A stretch of DNA of 24,456 nucleotides from positions 1 through 24,456 of the forward strand of contig DASTKT010000043.1 of NCBI GenBank assembly GCA_035715725.1, written 5' to 3'. Both the position numbers and the translations under genes were made by a program. The number at the start of each line of letters is the position of its first letter. Positions within the stretch are counted from its first letter, which is position 1. Under the pieces are notes generated by a model, which worked only from the letters and a program-made list of their open reading frames with translations, had not been told where the DNA came from and made no database searches. Below are positions 1 through 7,534 of the stretch, in pieces. The DNA is from JADGGV01 sp035715725. Lineage in GTDB: Bacteria > Gemmatimonadota > Gemmatimonadetes > Longimicrobiales > RSA9.

Positions 1-83
1 CCGGCCGGCCCGGCGCCCCCCGCCCGCCTCAGGCGGATCAGCCGCGAAGGGGTGGGCGGAGGCGCGCGGGTGGGCCGGGACGA

Positions 84-341
84 GAACGGAAATCTTCACC
101 GCAGAGCACGGAGGGCACGGAGGAACACGGAGGATCACCGGGCACCGGAGACTCGCCGGCGTGACGCACCCTCTCTTGATGTCATTCTCCGGCGTACGCC
201 GGCGCCCGGCGTGGGGCCGGTGCGCTGCGGCCGTACCGCTGTGGCCTCTGTGCCTCTCTGGTGTGCTTTTAATGGACGTGAGGCCGCGCGAACGTGAGGC
301 CGGACTCGCACTCCGCGCCGGCGGCACTGCGCCCGGTCTCG
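84..341 (+). repeat. Dispersed intergenic element, copy A (~258 bp)
   Basis: This copy aligns along its whole length with the reverse complement of 20121-20377. Shared blocks in the same order are TTCACCGCAGAG (95-106), TCACCGGGCAC (135-145), GATGTCATTC (178-187), the perfect palindrome CCGGCGTACGCCGG (189-202), and two GACGTGAGGCCG-like units (274-286 and 292-303). The stretch 106-133 is made of short CACGGAGG-type units. I see no open reading frame with coding character. Its right end lies 10 bp from the stop codon of the VOC gene on the other strand. It looks like a non-autonomous repeat of unknown mobility. Bases 1-83 hold nothing I can recognise. Confidence 0.8.
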
Positions 342-351
342 ACGTCCCGCG

Positions 352-1239
352 TCAGACCAGCCGCACCGCCGTCCCCCACGGGTCCTCGGCGCGGAACCCC
401 TCCGCCGTCCGGGCGACGGGGTAGCCCGCAGCCTCCAGGCTCGCGGCCGCCGCCTCGGCGTCCGCGCGCGACGGCAACACCACCTCCCAGTCCAGCAGCC
501 GCGCATCCTCCTCGCCCGCCGCCGGCGCGCCCGCCGCCCACGTGTTCAGCCCCAGGTGATGGTGGTAGCCGCCCGCCGACAGGAACAGCGCGCCCGGATA
601 GCTCCACACCACCGCGTCCAGCCCGAGCGCGGCGTGGTAGAAGGCCGCGGCCGCCTCCAGCTCGCCGACGTGCAGGTGCACGTGGCCCATCGTCGTGCCG
701 GGCGGCATCCCCGTCCAGCGCTCGCCGCGCCCCGCGGCCAGCACGCCCTCGGCGTCCAGCGGCCGCGTGTCCATGGCGAGCTGCCCGCCCTGCCAGCGCC
801 ACGCGCTCCGCGGCCGATCCGCGTACACCTCGATCCCCAGCCCGTCCGGGTCCCGCAGGTACAGCGCCTCGCTCACGAGGTGATCCGACATCCCGGCGTA
901 CACGCCCGCCCGCTGCAGGTGCGCCAGGAACCGGCCGAGCGCCGCCCGGTCCGGGAGCAGGATCGCGAAATGGTACAGCCCGAGCCGGCCGCGCTGCGGC
1001 ACCGGCCGCGCACCCCGCCGCTCCCGCAGCTCGACCAGCGCCTCTCCGGACTCCGAGCCGAGCACGACCCGGCCCTCATCCCGCTCCAGCTCCCGCAGCC
1101 CCAGCACCTCCCCGTAGTACCGGCGCGACCGCTCCAGCTCCGCGATCTGCAGCCGCACCCGCCCCAGCCGGACCTCCGCCGGCAGCCGGTACACCGGCGG
1201 CGCGATGCCGCGCTCCCCGATCGCCTCGTTCCCCCCCAT
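352..1239 (-). CDS. CatE-like two-domain VOC (glyoxalase/extradiol dioxygenase superfamily) protein
   Basis: The protein has 295 residues, close to the length of CatE-type catechol 2,3-dioxygenases. Two VOC repeats are visible, about 24-140 and 183-295, with the hallmarks RDPDGLGIEVY (129-139), MGHVHLHVGEL (184-194) and YHHHLGLNTW (225-234). The ATG at 1239 was chosen because GAGGAGG precedes it; an upstream ATG at 1311 would run into the DoxX gene. The metal-ligand pattern is incomplete. The first domain has arginines 27 and 29 where GHVHL-type histidines are usual, and the last strand (DPWGTAVRLV) has Arg293 about where the ligand glutamate normally sits. Histidines 186/188 and 226-228 and Glu137 remain. 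It lies 37 bp after the DoxX gene, the order seen in catD-catE of Bacillus. A role in catechol or quinone detoxification is inference; a non-oxygenase VOC role is possible. Confidence 0.85.
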   Translation of the reverse strand: MGGNEAIGERGIAPPVYRLPAEVRLGRVRLQIAELERSRRYYGEVLGLRELERDEGRVVLGSESGEALVELRERRGARPVPQRGRLGLYHFAILLPDRAALGRFLAHLQRAGVYAGMSDHLVSEALYLRDPDGLGIEVYADRPRSAWRWQGGQLAMDTRPLDAEGVLAAGRGERWTGMPPGTTMGHVHLHVGELEAAAAFYHAALGLDAVVWSYPGALFLSAGGYHHHLGLNTWAAGAPAAGEEDARLLDWEVVLPSRADAEAAAASLEAAGYPVARTAEGFRAEDPWGTAVRLV

Positions 1240-1276
1240 CGCTCGCCTCCTCGCCCGCCGCCGCGGCGGCGCCGGC

Positions 1277-1717
1277 TCACACGGTGACGTGGTCCCGACC
1301 GACGCGCGCATCCAGCGAATACGCCCCCGCCCCCGCCAGCGTCAGCGCGAGCAGGCTCGCCAGCAGCACCAGCGGGAACTCGACGCCCATCCCGCCGAAG
1401 AAGCCGTACTTCATGTGCACCAGCAGGATCGCTCCCACCATGTCGATCGCCAGCAACGGCGCCACCAGCCGCGTCAGCGCCCCCAGGATCAGCGCGAGCC
1501 CGCCGAGTGACTCCAGCGCCGTGACCAGCACGCTCGTCACCTCCGGCATCGGCGCCCCGACCTTCGTGAAGAACGCCGCCGTGCCGCCCAGCCCGAACTC
1601 GAACAGCTTCTGTGCGCCGTGCGCCACGAAGATCCCGCCGATCACGACGCGCAGCAGCAGCAGCGCGGCATCGGTCCGCCGGTCGTCCGCCGAAGTCCCA
1701 AGCTCCACCGGAACCAT
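1277..1717 (-). CDS. DoxX family membrane protein (CatD/MhqP-like)
   Basis: The gene encodes 146 residues with four predicted membrane helices (about 18-36, 63-82, 85-103, 113-131). The first carries the DoxX signature GGIFVAHGAQKLF (27-39), and a conserved-looking HMKYGFFGG loop lies at 101-109. The ATG at 1717 has GGGGAAAGG directly upstream. DoxX proteins (CatD, MhqP) are small integral membrane proteins repeatedly found beside ring-cleaving dioxygenases under MarR or YodB control in Firmicutes. Their reaction is not settled, but they are tied to quinone and electrophile resistance. Here the gene sits 77 bp after the MarR gene and 37 bp before the CatE-like gene on the same strand, so one transcript is likely. 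Confidence 0.93.
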   Translation of the reverse strand: MVPVELGTSADDRRTDAALLLLRVVIGGIFVAHGAQKLFEFGLGGTAAFFTKVGAPMPEVTSVLVTALESLGGLALILGALTRLVAPLLAIDMVGAILLVHMKYGFFGGMGVEFPLVLLASLLALTLAGAGAYSLDARVGRDHVTV

Positions 1718-1794
1718 CCTTTCCCCACCCCGTCGGCTCGTCGTCTCGACGAATACCGCCGCAGGCGACGCGCCGCGCGCAAGCCGCGCCGCCG

Positions 1795-2262
1795 TTACGG
1801 CGACGGCGGCGTCGCCTCCTCCAGAAGCTGCAGCAGCGCCGCCAGCTTCTCCTCCCCCAGGTGCCCGAGCTGCCGCCGGTGCAACGCCGCGAACGGCGCG
1901 TCCAGATCCGCCAGGACCGCCAGCCCCTGGTCCGTGATCCGCGCCATCACCACCCGCCGATCCTCCGCGCTCCGGCCGCGCGCCACCAGCCCCTGCCGCT
2001 CCAGCCGGTCCAGCAGCCGCGTCATGTCCGGGTCCCGCGCGATCAGCCGCCCCGCGATCTCGCCGCACGCCAGCCCCGCGTCCCCCGCCCCACGCAGGAT
2101 TCGCAGCACGTTGTACTGCGCGGCGGAGAGCCCCGAAGGCTTCAGCAGCTCCGCCACCCCCTGCGAGAGCTCGCTGGCCAGCCGCTGGAGCGCGAGAAAC
2201 ACCGCGTGCTCCGGTCCGGAGAACGGTTTCTTCTGCTTGATGGCCGTCGCGATCCGGGTCAT
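1795..2262 (-). CDS. MarR family transcriptional regulator (heads the DoxX/VOC operon)
   Basis: This is a 155-residue winged-helix regulator. LSAAQYNVLRIL lies in the helix before the recognition motif, followed by IAGRLIARDPDMTRLLDRLERQGLV (recognition helix) and the wing RGRSAEDRRVVMARIT, all typical of MarR proteins. The start ATG at 2262 is preceded by GGAGG with six bases of spacing, which makes it better than the longer ATG at 2307. The longer start would lie upstream of the predicted transcript start. MarR proteins bind palindromic operators as dimers and release them on ligand binding or thiol oxidation. I see no cysteine in the winged-helix core; one Cys lies in GLACGEIA. The gene is first in an apparent MarR-DoxX-VOC operon and its promoter overlaps a candidate operator, so autorepression is likely. 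Confidence 0.93.
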   Translation of the reverse strand: MTRIATAIKQKKPFSGPEHAVFLALQRLASELSQGVAELLKPSGLSAAQYNVLRILRGAGDAGLACGEIAGRLIARDPDMTRLLDRLERQGLVARGRSAEDRRVVMARITDQGLAVLADLDAPFAALHRRQLGHLGEEKLAALLQLLEEATPPSP

Positions 2263-2291
2263 GCGTCGCCTCCGGGTCATGGTCCGCAGGA

Positions 2292-2320
2292 AGGATATTC
2301 GTTTCAACGAGCATTGTCAA
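2292..2320 (-). promoter_or_regulatory. Sigma70-type promoter of the MarR-DoxX-VOC operon
   Basis: On the minus strand there is a perfect -35 TTGACA (2320-2315), a 17-bp spacer, and a -10 TATCCT (2297-2292). Transcription would begin near 2285, leaving a leader of about 23 nt that contains the GGAGG of the MarR gene. The spacer contains the candidate operator. Confidence 0.75.
2299..2310. promoter_or_regulatory. Candidate MarR operator inside the promoter spacer
   Basis: TCGTTTCAACGA is a perfect inverted repeat (5-bp arms, 2-bp centre) sitting between the -35 and -10 boxes. The arm is also part of a direct repeat: TCAACGAG occurs at 2304-2311 and again at 2317-2324, 13 bp apart, the second copy overlapping the -35. 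Occupation would block RNA polymerase. Binding by the adjacent MarR protein is inference. Confidence 0.5.
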
Positions 2321-2450
2321 CGAGGCGGACATCCAGCCGCGCGGCACCCCGATTTTCGCGCCTTGACAAAGGCTTTGGCGGAGTTGAACACTGGTGCGCC
2401 CGTTCCGCGGCGGGCGGCCTTCCACTCACACTCCGATCCGAGCCTGCAGC

Positions 2451-2467
2451 GACCCCGAGGAGGGGTC
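2451..2467 (+). other. Small hairpin in the susC leader region
   Basis: GACCCC and GGGGTC flank a GAGGA loop, giving a 6-bp perfect stem about 130 nt upstream of the SusC start. The rest of 2321-2596 has no gene. A TTGACA at 2363-2368 on the plus strand is a possible -35, but I see no convincing -10 at 17 bp. The hairpin may be a chance structure in GC-rich DNA. Confidence 0.25.
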
Positions 2468-2596
2468 TGGCTCTCACCCGACGCGACCCCCACTCGCGGA
2501 GCGTCCCCGTGCATCGTGGCGGGGCGGTGCGGGGGGACGGGCGTGCCGCGCGGAACGGCTGCGGTCCATTTCGGCATCACACCCAGGAGGCACTCG

Positions 2597-5587
2597 ATGA
2601 GACCGACGAGGTACGTCCTGCCGACCTGCATCGGCCTGGCGCTGAGCCTGGGCGGGGCGGGTGGCCTGGCGGGACAGAGCACCGGGACGGTGCGGGGCAG
2701 GGTGATGGAGGCGGGCTCGGAGCGGCCGCTGGCGGGGGCGCAGGTCTTCATTCCGGGGACGTCGCGAGGCGCGCTGACGAATGCGTCGGGGGAATATGTG
2801 CTCTCCAACGTGACGCCGGGGACGCAGCGGGTGCGGGCGGAGATGCTGGGGTACACGACGGCGGAGCAGCCGGCGTCGGTGGCGGCGGGGCAGGCGGCGA
2901 CGCTGGATTTCCGGCTGTCGCAGAGCGCGGTGAACCTGTCGGAGCTGGTGGTGACGGGGACGCCGGGTGCGGTGCAGAGGAAGTCGCTGGGGAACACGGT
3001 CACGACGGTGAACGTGGCCGAGGTGACGCAGAAGGTGGCGAACCAGAGCGTCGCGGAGCTGCTGCAGTCGAAGGCGCCCGGGGTGACGATCTCGGGCGGC
3101 TCGGGTGAGGCGGGGACGGCGAACAGCATCAAGATCCGGGGCGTGACGTCGCTGACGGCGGGGAACCAGCCGGCGGTGTACGTGGACGGCGTGAAGGTCT
3201 TCAACGGCAGCCTGGGCAACTTCGCGCCGAACTGCTGCTCGGACCAGACGACGTCGCAGCGGACGGACGCGCTGGGCGGGATCACGCCGGAGGACATCGA
3301 GTCGATCGAGGTGGTGAAGGGCCCGGCGGCGGCGACGCTGTACGGCGCGGACGCGGCGGCGGGCGTGATCCAGATCATCACGAAGAAGGGGCGGCCGGGG
3401 CAGCAGAAGCTGCAGTGGGAGGCGAAGGTGCAGGCCGGGACGAGCAGCTGGGGCGCCGACCAGCCGGTGAACTACACGCTGTGCGATGCGGCGAAGATCG
3501 CGGCGAAGAACGCGGCGGGCGCGTTCCTCTGGCCGGGGTGCCAGGGCGTCGCTCCGGGGACGTTCATCAGCCAGAACGTGCTGACGTACGACCCGCGGGA
3601 GATCCGGGATGGCGCGCTGCGCAACTACGCGCTCTCCGTGCGCGGCGGCGGCGAGGCGTACTCGTTCTACCTGGCCGGCAACGTGGACGACGAGGACGGC
3701 GTCTTCTACAACAACTTCTCGAACCGGCGCTCGGCGCGGGCGAACTTCGCGTTCAACCCGATGCCGCAGCTCGACTTCAACGTCAACTTCGGCTACTCGC
3801 AGCAGCACATCCGGCTGCCGAAGAACGACAACGACGCGAACGGCATCATGTTCAACTCGATGCTGTTCAAGCCGGGCGCGCTGAACCCGTGGGGGAACGC
3901 GCTCCAGCCGGACACCGCGAACCTGTACGACAACCAGACGCGGGCCAGCAGCCTGATCCTGGGCGGGACGGCGAACTACCGGCCGTTCCCGTGGTTCAAG
4001 AACCGCCTGACCGTCGGGTACAACCAGACGGTGTCGCAGGCGGACATCTTCTACGCGCCGGGACAGATGGCGGTGCGGCTGGCGGCGGACCCGACGGGCT
4101 ACGTCGCGCAGCGGATCCCGCAGCAGCGGATCTACACGCTCGACTACGCCGGCACGATCTCGACGCCGGTCACGTCGACGATCAACTCCGACTTCTCGCT
4201 CGGCATGCAGTTCATCGCGAACCGCGGGCACTACCTGTACGCGGATGGGACGGGGCTGTCGAGCCCGTTCACGCGGCTGGTGAGCGCGGCGGCGAAGACG
4301 ACGGGGTCGGAGGCGGACTCGGCGGCGAACTCGCTCGGCTTCTTCGGCCAGGAGCAGGTCGGCTTCAGCGACCGGCTGTTCCTGACCGCCGGCGTGCGCA
4401 TGGACAACAGCTCGGTCTTCGGCGACCGGATCAACCGCATCTTCTACCCGAAGATCTCGGCGTCGTACGTCGTCTCGCAGGAGCCGTGGTTCCACCTCGG
4501 CCACGTCGACAACCTGCGCCTGCGCGCCGCGTGGGGGCAGGCCGGCAAGGCGCCGGGCGTCTACGCGGCGACGCGGACCTACTCCGCGTCCGTCGTGACG
4601 CTCGCCAACCACACCTCCGCGCCGGCGGTCATCGACTCGGTCTACGGCAACCCGGACCTGAAGCCGGAGCGGGGCGAGGAGATCGAGGCCGGATTCGACG
4701 CCTCGCTCTTCAACAACCGCGCGGGCGTCGAGTTCACCTACTACAACAAGCACATGCGGAACGGGCTGCTGCGGGTCGACGTGCCGCCCTCGTCCGGCTT
4801 CTCCGGCACGTACCTGCAGAACCTGGCGGAGATCGCGAACCACGGGCTCGAGATCTCGCTCACCGGCACGCCGATCCAGCGCCGCAACCTCTCCTGGGAC
4901 GCGCGCCTCAACCTCGCCACGAACTCCAACAAGCTCGTGAAGTTCGGCGTGGTCCGCCCGCCCATCATCTCCGCGACCTACGCGCCCTCGCAGCGCGTGC
5001 AGGAAGGCTTCCCGGTCTACGGCTTCTGGCGCGTCGACCCGAAGAAGGATGCCAGCGGCAACGTCGTCCTGGTGAACGGCCTGCCGCAGCGCGGCGACTC
5101 CGTCTACGTCGGCCCCTCGCAGCCCACGCGCGAGGCGTTCTTCTCGAGCACGCTCACGATCCTGCGGAACCTGACCGTGTTCGGGCTGCTCGACTACAAG
5201 GGCGGCTTCTACCAGTTCAACGTGCGCGACTGGCGGCGCGCCCGCGCGTTCCTCACGAAGGACGTGCTCGACCCGGGCGCGGACAAGACCCAGGTCGCGC
5301 TCTGGACCAGCACGTTCATCACGACGGATTGGATCCAGCCGGCGGACTTCATCAAGTTCCGCGAGCTCTCGCTCACGTACTCGCTGCCGACCGCCCTCGC
5401 CCAGCAGATCCACGCCGACCGCGCGAGCCTCACGCTCGCCGCGCACAACCTCGGCATCCTCTGGACCCGCTACGGCGGCCTCGACCCCGAGGCGAACTTC
5501 AACGGCGCCGAGGACTTCATCCGCAACGACGCCTGGACCGTCCCGCAGCAGCGCCGCCTGACGGCGTCGCTCAACGTGAGCTTCTGA
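2597..5587 (+). CDS. SusC/RagA family TonB-dependent outer membrane transporter
   Basis: This is a 996-residue outer membrane protein. A signal peptide (about 1-27, ending near GGLAGQ) is followed by a carboxypeptidase-regulatory-like domain (about 30-110), a linker with LSELVVTGT (about 113-121), a plug domain (about 135-265, ending IESIEVVKGPAAATLYGADA), and a long beta-barrel ending in a terminal phenylalanine (SLNVSF). The ATG at 2597 has AGGAGG six bases upstream; longer in-frame starts reach into the divergent regulator and are rejected. SusC proteins import oligomeric nutrients using TonB energy and a SusD lid. The SusD gene follows after 35 bp, so the two are one operon. The substrate cannot be read from sequence, since no glycoside hydrolase or peptidase adjoins in the operon. 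Third-codon usage moves from mostly G in the first third to mostly C in the last third. Confidence 0.96.
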   Translation: MRPTRYVLPTCIGLALSLGGAGGLAGQSTGTVRGRVMEAGSERPLAGAQVFIPGTSRGALTNASGEYVLSNVTPGTQRVRAEMLGYTTAEQPASVAAGQAATLDFRLSQSAVNLSELVVTGTPGAVQRKSLGNTVTTVNVAEVTQKVANQSVAELLQSKAPGVTISGGSGEAGTANSIKIRGVTSLTAGNQPAVYVDGVKVFNGSLGNFAPNCCSDQTTSQRTDALGGITPEDIESIEVVKGPAAATLYGADAAAGVIQIITKKGRPGQQKLQWEAKVQAGTSSWGADQPVNYTLCDAAKIAAKNAAGAFLWPGCQGVAPGTFISQNVLTYDPREIRDGALRNYALSVRGGGEAYSFYLAGNVDDEDGVFYNNFSNRRSARANFAFNPMPQLDFNVNFGYSQQHIRLPKNDNDANGIMFNSMLFKPGALNPWGNALQPDTANLYDNQTRASSLILGGTANYRPFPWFKNRLTVGYNQTVSQADIFYAPGQMAVRLAADPTGYVAQRIPQQRIYTLDYAGTISTPVTSTINSDFSLGMQFIANRGHYLYADGTGLSSPFTRLVSAAAKTTGSEADSAANSLGFFGQEQVGFSDRLFLTAGVRMDNSSVFGDRINRIFYPKISASYVVSQEPWFHLGHVDNLRLRAAWGQAGKAPGVYAATRTYSASVVTLANHTSAPAVIDSVYGNPDLKPERGEEIEAGFDASLFNNRAGVEFTYYNKHMRNGLLRVDVPPSSGFSGTYLQNLAEIANHGLEISLTGTPIQRRNLSWDARLNLATNSNKLVKFGVVRPPIISATYAPSQRVQEGFPVYGFWRVDPKKDASGNVVLVNGLPQRGDSVYVGPSQPTREAFFSSTLTILRNLTVFGLLDYKGGFYQFNVRDWRRARAFLTKDVLDPGADKTQVALWTSTFITTDWIQPADFIKFRELSLTYSLPTALAQQIHADRASLTLAAHNLGILWTRYGGLDPEANFNGAEDFIRNDAWTVPQQRRLTASLNVSF

Positions 5588-5622
5588 CCGTGCGAAACCG
5601 AACCGTGACGAGGATCGAGCCT

Positions 5623-6921
5623 ATGCGTACAGCCAGGCGCGGCCGGGCGGCCGGAATCGCCGCCATGTTCGCCGCCGCAATCGCGCTCGGGGCGTGCAGC
5701 AACCTGCTGGACGTCGAGAACCCCGGCGCCATCGTCGAGGACAACCTCAAGGACCCGCAGGTCATCCCCGGGCTGGTCAACGGCGCCGTCGCCGAGTTCC
5801 AGCGCGCCTTCGACGGCGTCGCCTTCTACGGCGGCATCTTCACCGACGAGCTGAACGACTACCAGGTCTTCTTCGAGGACCGCCCGATCGACCTGCGCGA
5901 CGTCACCCCCTCCAACGGGCTGCTCAACTCGTACGTCTACACGCCGCTGCAGCGCGCCCGCGCCGCCGGCGACCACAACGCCGACCGGCTGAAGAGCCTC
6001 CTCGGCGACAAGGCGAGCTCCAGCCTGGACGTGGCCCGCCTGCTCGACTACGCCGGCTACAGCTACCTCCTCCTCGCCGAGACGTACTGCCAGGCGCCGA
6101 TCGACGTCGGCAAGGCGCAGTCGCCCGACGACCTCTTCAAGGCCGCGATCGACCGCTTCAACCAGGCGATCACGATCGCCGCCGCGGCCAGGGCCGCCGG
6201 CGCCAGCGCCGCGTCCGCGGACTCCCTCACCAGCCTCGCCCACGTCGGCGCGGCCCGCGCGGCCCTCGACCGCAACGACAAGGCGACGGCGCTCACGCAC
6301 GCCCAGGCCGTGCCCGCCGCCTTCCAGTTCTGGGTCACGCACTCCGACAACTCGCTCCGCGAGAACAACCTCATCTACGACGCGACGAGGACCGGGAACA
6401 ACTACGCGAGCGTCGACCCCGCGTTCCTCAACCTGAACGACCCGCGCGTGCCGACCGACACGAAGCCGTCTGCCGTCGCATTCAACGTCAGCTTCTTCGC
6501 CTGGATCCCGTACCAGCCCTCCTCCTACGAGAAGTGGAACGGCCAGCTCACGCCGCTCGAGAAGGCCACGTCGATCCGCTTCGCCTCCGGCCTCGAGGCG
6601 CAGTACATCGCCGCCGAGGCGCAGGGCCCGACCGCCGCGACACTGGCGTTCGTCAACGCCCGCCGCACCGTCGGCAAGCAGGCCCCCGTCACCCTCACCG
6701 GCGATGCGCTCATGGCCGAGCTGCGCGATCAGCGCCGCCGCGAGTTCTTCCTCGCCGGCTACCGCATGGGCGACCTGCGCCGCTACAAGCAGTTCTACGC
6801 CGTCGACCAGTTCCCGACCGGCGTGTGGCCCGGCGACCAGAAGTCCGTCTACTCCACCACCGCCACCTGCTTCCCGATCCCGCAGTCCGAGCTGAACGGG
6901 AATCCGAACCTCGGGAGCTGA
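5623..6921 (+). CDS. SusD/RagB family nutrient-binding outer membrane lipoprotein
   Basis: The gene encodes 432 residues. A lipoprotein signal ends in the lipobox LGAC with Cys25 as the lipidation site. The C-terminal region has the SusD hallmarks RDQRRREFFLAGYRMGDLRR and the closing FPIPQSELNGNPNL. TPR-like helices (for example LLDYAGYSYLLLAETYC) lie in the first half. I chose the ATG at 5623 (AGGATCGAG upstream) because it gives a normal lipoprotein leader; an in-frame GTG at 5590 would add 11 residues. SusD proteins sit on top of SusC as a substrate-capturing lid. At 432 residues it is slightly short for the family. A strong hairpin follows, so the operon ends here. Confidence 0.96.
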   Translation: MRTARRGRAAGIAAMFAAAIALGACSNLLDVENPGAIVEDNLKDPQVIPGLVNGAVAEFQRAFDGVAFYGGIFTDELNDYQVFFEDRPIDLRDVTPSNGLLNSYVYTPLQRARAAGDHNADRLKSLLGDKASSSLDVARLLDYAGYSYLLLAETYCQAPIDVGKAQSPDDLFKAAIDRFNQAITIAAAARAAGASAASADSLTSLAHVGAARAALDRNDKATALTHAQAVPAAFQFWVTHSDNSLRENNLIYDATRTGNNYASVDPAFLNLNDPRVPTDTKPSAVAFNVSFFAWIPYQPSSYEKWNGQLTPLEKATSIRFASGLEAQYIAAEAQGPTAATLAFVNARRTVGKQAPVTLTGDALMAELRDQRRREFFLAGYRMGDLRRYKQFYAVDQFPTGVWPGDQKSVYSTTATCFPIPQSELNGNPNLGS

Positions 6922-6944
6922 AGCCTCCCCTTCCGCTTCACCGC

Positions 6945-6976
6945 ACGGGCCCGGCGCGCTCCAGCGCCGGGCCCGT
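6945..6976 (+). terminator. Hairpin terminator after the SusC/SusD operon
   Basis: A perfect 13-bp stem (6945-6957 with 6964-6976) encloses the 6-base loop GCTCCA, starting 23 nt after the SusD stop. There is no T-run after it, as is common in very GC-rich genomes, so the exact termination mechanism is uncertain. Confidence 0.7.
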
Positions 6977-7206
6977 CGCAGCGGCGGCGCAGCCGCCGCC
7001 CCTCCTGCTCCCGCTCTCCCCGCGACTCCTGTTCCTGCTCGTGTCCCTCGAATCTCCCGCCTCGACGCTCGGCGCGCGGCCCGGGTGGCGCATCACCCGC
7101 CACCCTTCCGCGCACTGCCCCCTCGACCCGCCATCGGAGGCCTCCCCATCGCTCCACCCATCCGCATCCTCGGATTCGGCGGATCCCACTCTCCGGCCAC
7201 CGCCAC

Positions 7207-7236
7207 GATCGTATCCGGCACCGTTATGATCGTATC
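7207..7236. repeat. Direct repeat GATCGTATC, two copies 21 bp apart
   Basis: GATCGTATC occurs at 7207-7215 and 7228-7236. The 21-bp spacing is two helical turns, which would place both copies on one face of the DNA. The local AT content is higher than around it. It could be a protein binding site, but no gene start lies next to it. Confidence 0.45.
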
Positions 7237-7323
7237 ACACGCCGTCACGACCCTGGCGGAGCCTGCAGGGGGGCCCCCGCAGCCGCCCCGTCGGCGATAC
7301 GCGTGAAAGCTCCTCACCGTCGG

Positions 7324-7347
7324 GGCGGCGCGCCGCGGCGCGCCGCC
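7324..7347. repeat. Perfect 24-bp palindrome
   Basis: Bases 7324-7347 are identical to their own reverse complement. The palindrome is built from two GGCGCGCC units around a central CCGCGG. With no loop it is more likely a DNA-level site or chance product of GC-rich sequence than a terminator. Confidence 0.6.
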
Positions 7348-7362
7348 TCACTCGCTCCGCTC

Positions 7363-7486
7363 CTCTGGCTCTTGCTCGCCCTCTTGCTCTTGCTTCTCGA
7401 GACTCGGCGCTCCCGGCTCGACAGGTTTGAGCCGTGAGGTTCGAGGATGCGAGGGGCAAGAGCAAGAGCATGAGCAAGAGCATGAG
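7363..7486. repeat. Wide imperfect inverted repeat of GAGCAA-rich arms
   Basis: The reverse complement of 7363-7393 matches 7456-7486 at 26 of 31 positions, including 13 identical bases in a row (GCAAGAGCAAGAG). The spacer holds a small stem, CGGCTC (7414-7419) with GAGCCG (7429-7434). The arms are low-complexity, so a replication-slippage origin is possible. The structure could also act as a bidirectional 3' end between convergent genes. Confidence 0.5.
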
Positions 7487-7534
7487 ACGCCGGGGCACAC
7501 CCTTGCCGGGCCGCCTCGATCGCGCCCGGAACCA

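Larger units (their letters stand above)
6977..7534. other. Non-coding intergenic region with several symmetric structures
   Basis: No reading frame here has an RBS and recognisable protein. A direct repeat, a long palindrome and a wide imperfect inverted repeat are listed separately. CCGCCCCG (7283-7290) and CGGGGCGG (7321-7328) form a further inverted pair. The flanking genes are convergent (SusD plus, MerR minus), so this is a shared 3' region. Confidence 0.6.

Noticed and set aside
294..1937. A 547-codon plus-strand frame opposite the VOC and DoxX genes
   Set aside because: It is Pro/Ala/Arg/Ser-rich and lacks an RBS. The minus strand carries recognisable proteins with good RBS.
2400..2596. 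A cobalamin or other riboswitch in the SusC leader
   Set aside because: I looked for a B12-box-like and other conserved riboswitch cores and saw none; only one small hairpin is present.
2474..5446. A 990-codon open frame antisense to the SusC gene
   Set aside because: It is Arg/Val/Asp/Leu-rich shadow translation with no family resemblance; the plus-strand SusC domains are unambiguous.
5590..6921. GTG at 5590 as the SusD start
   Set aside because: It would lengthen the lipoprotein leader to 36 residues and has no better RBS; the ATG at 5623 gives a normal 24-residue leader before Cys25.
6945..6976. The SusD-distal hairpin as a copy of the repeated hairpin element
   Set aside because: Its stem sequence and tail differ from the 8482 and 20080 copies, and its position fits a simple operon terminator.
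7093..7317. A 74-codon minus-strand frame in the SusD-MerR gap
   Set aside because: No RBS and no recognisable motif, and it runs across the direct repeats; not supported as a gene.
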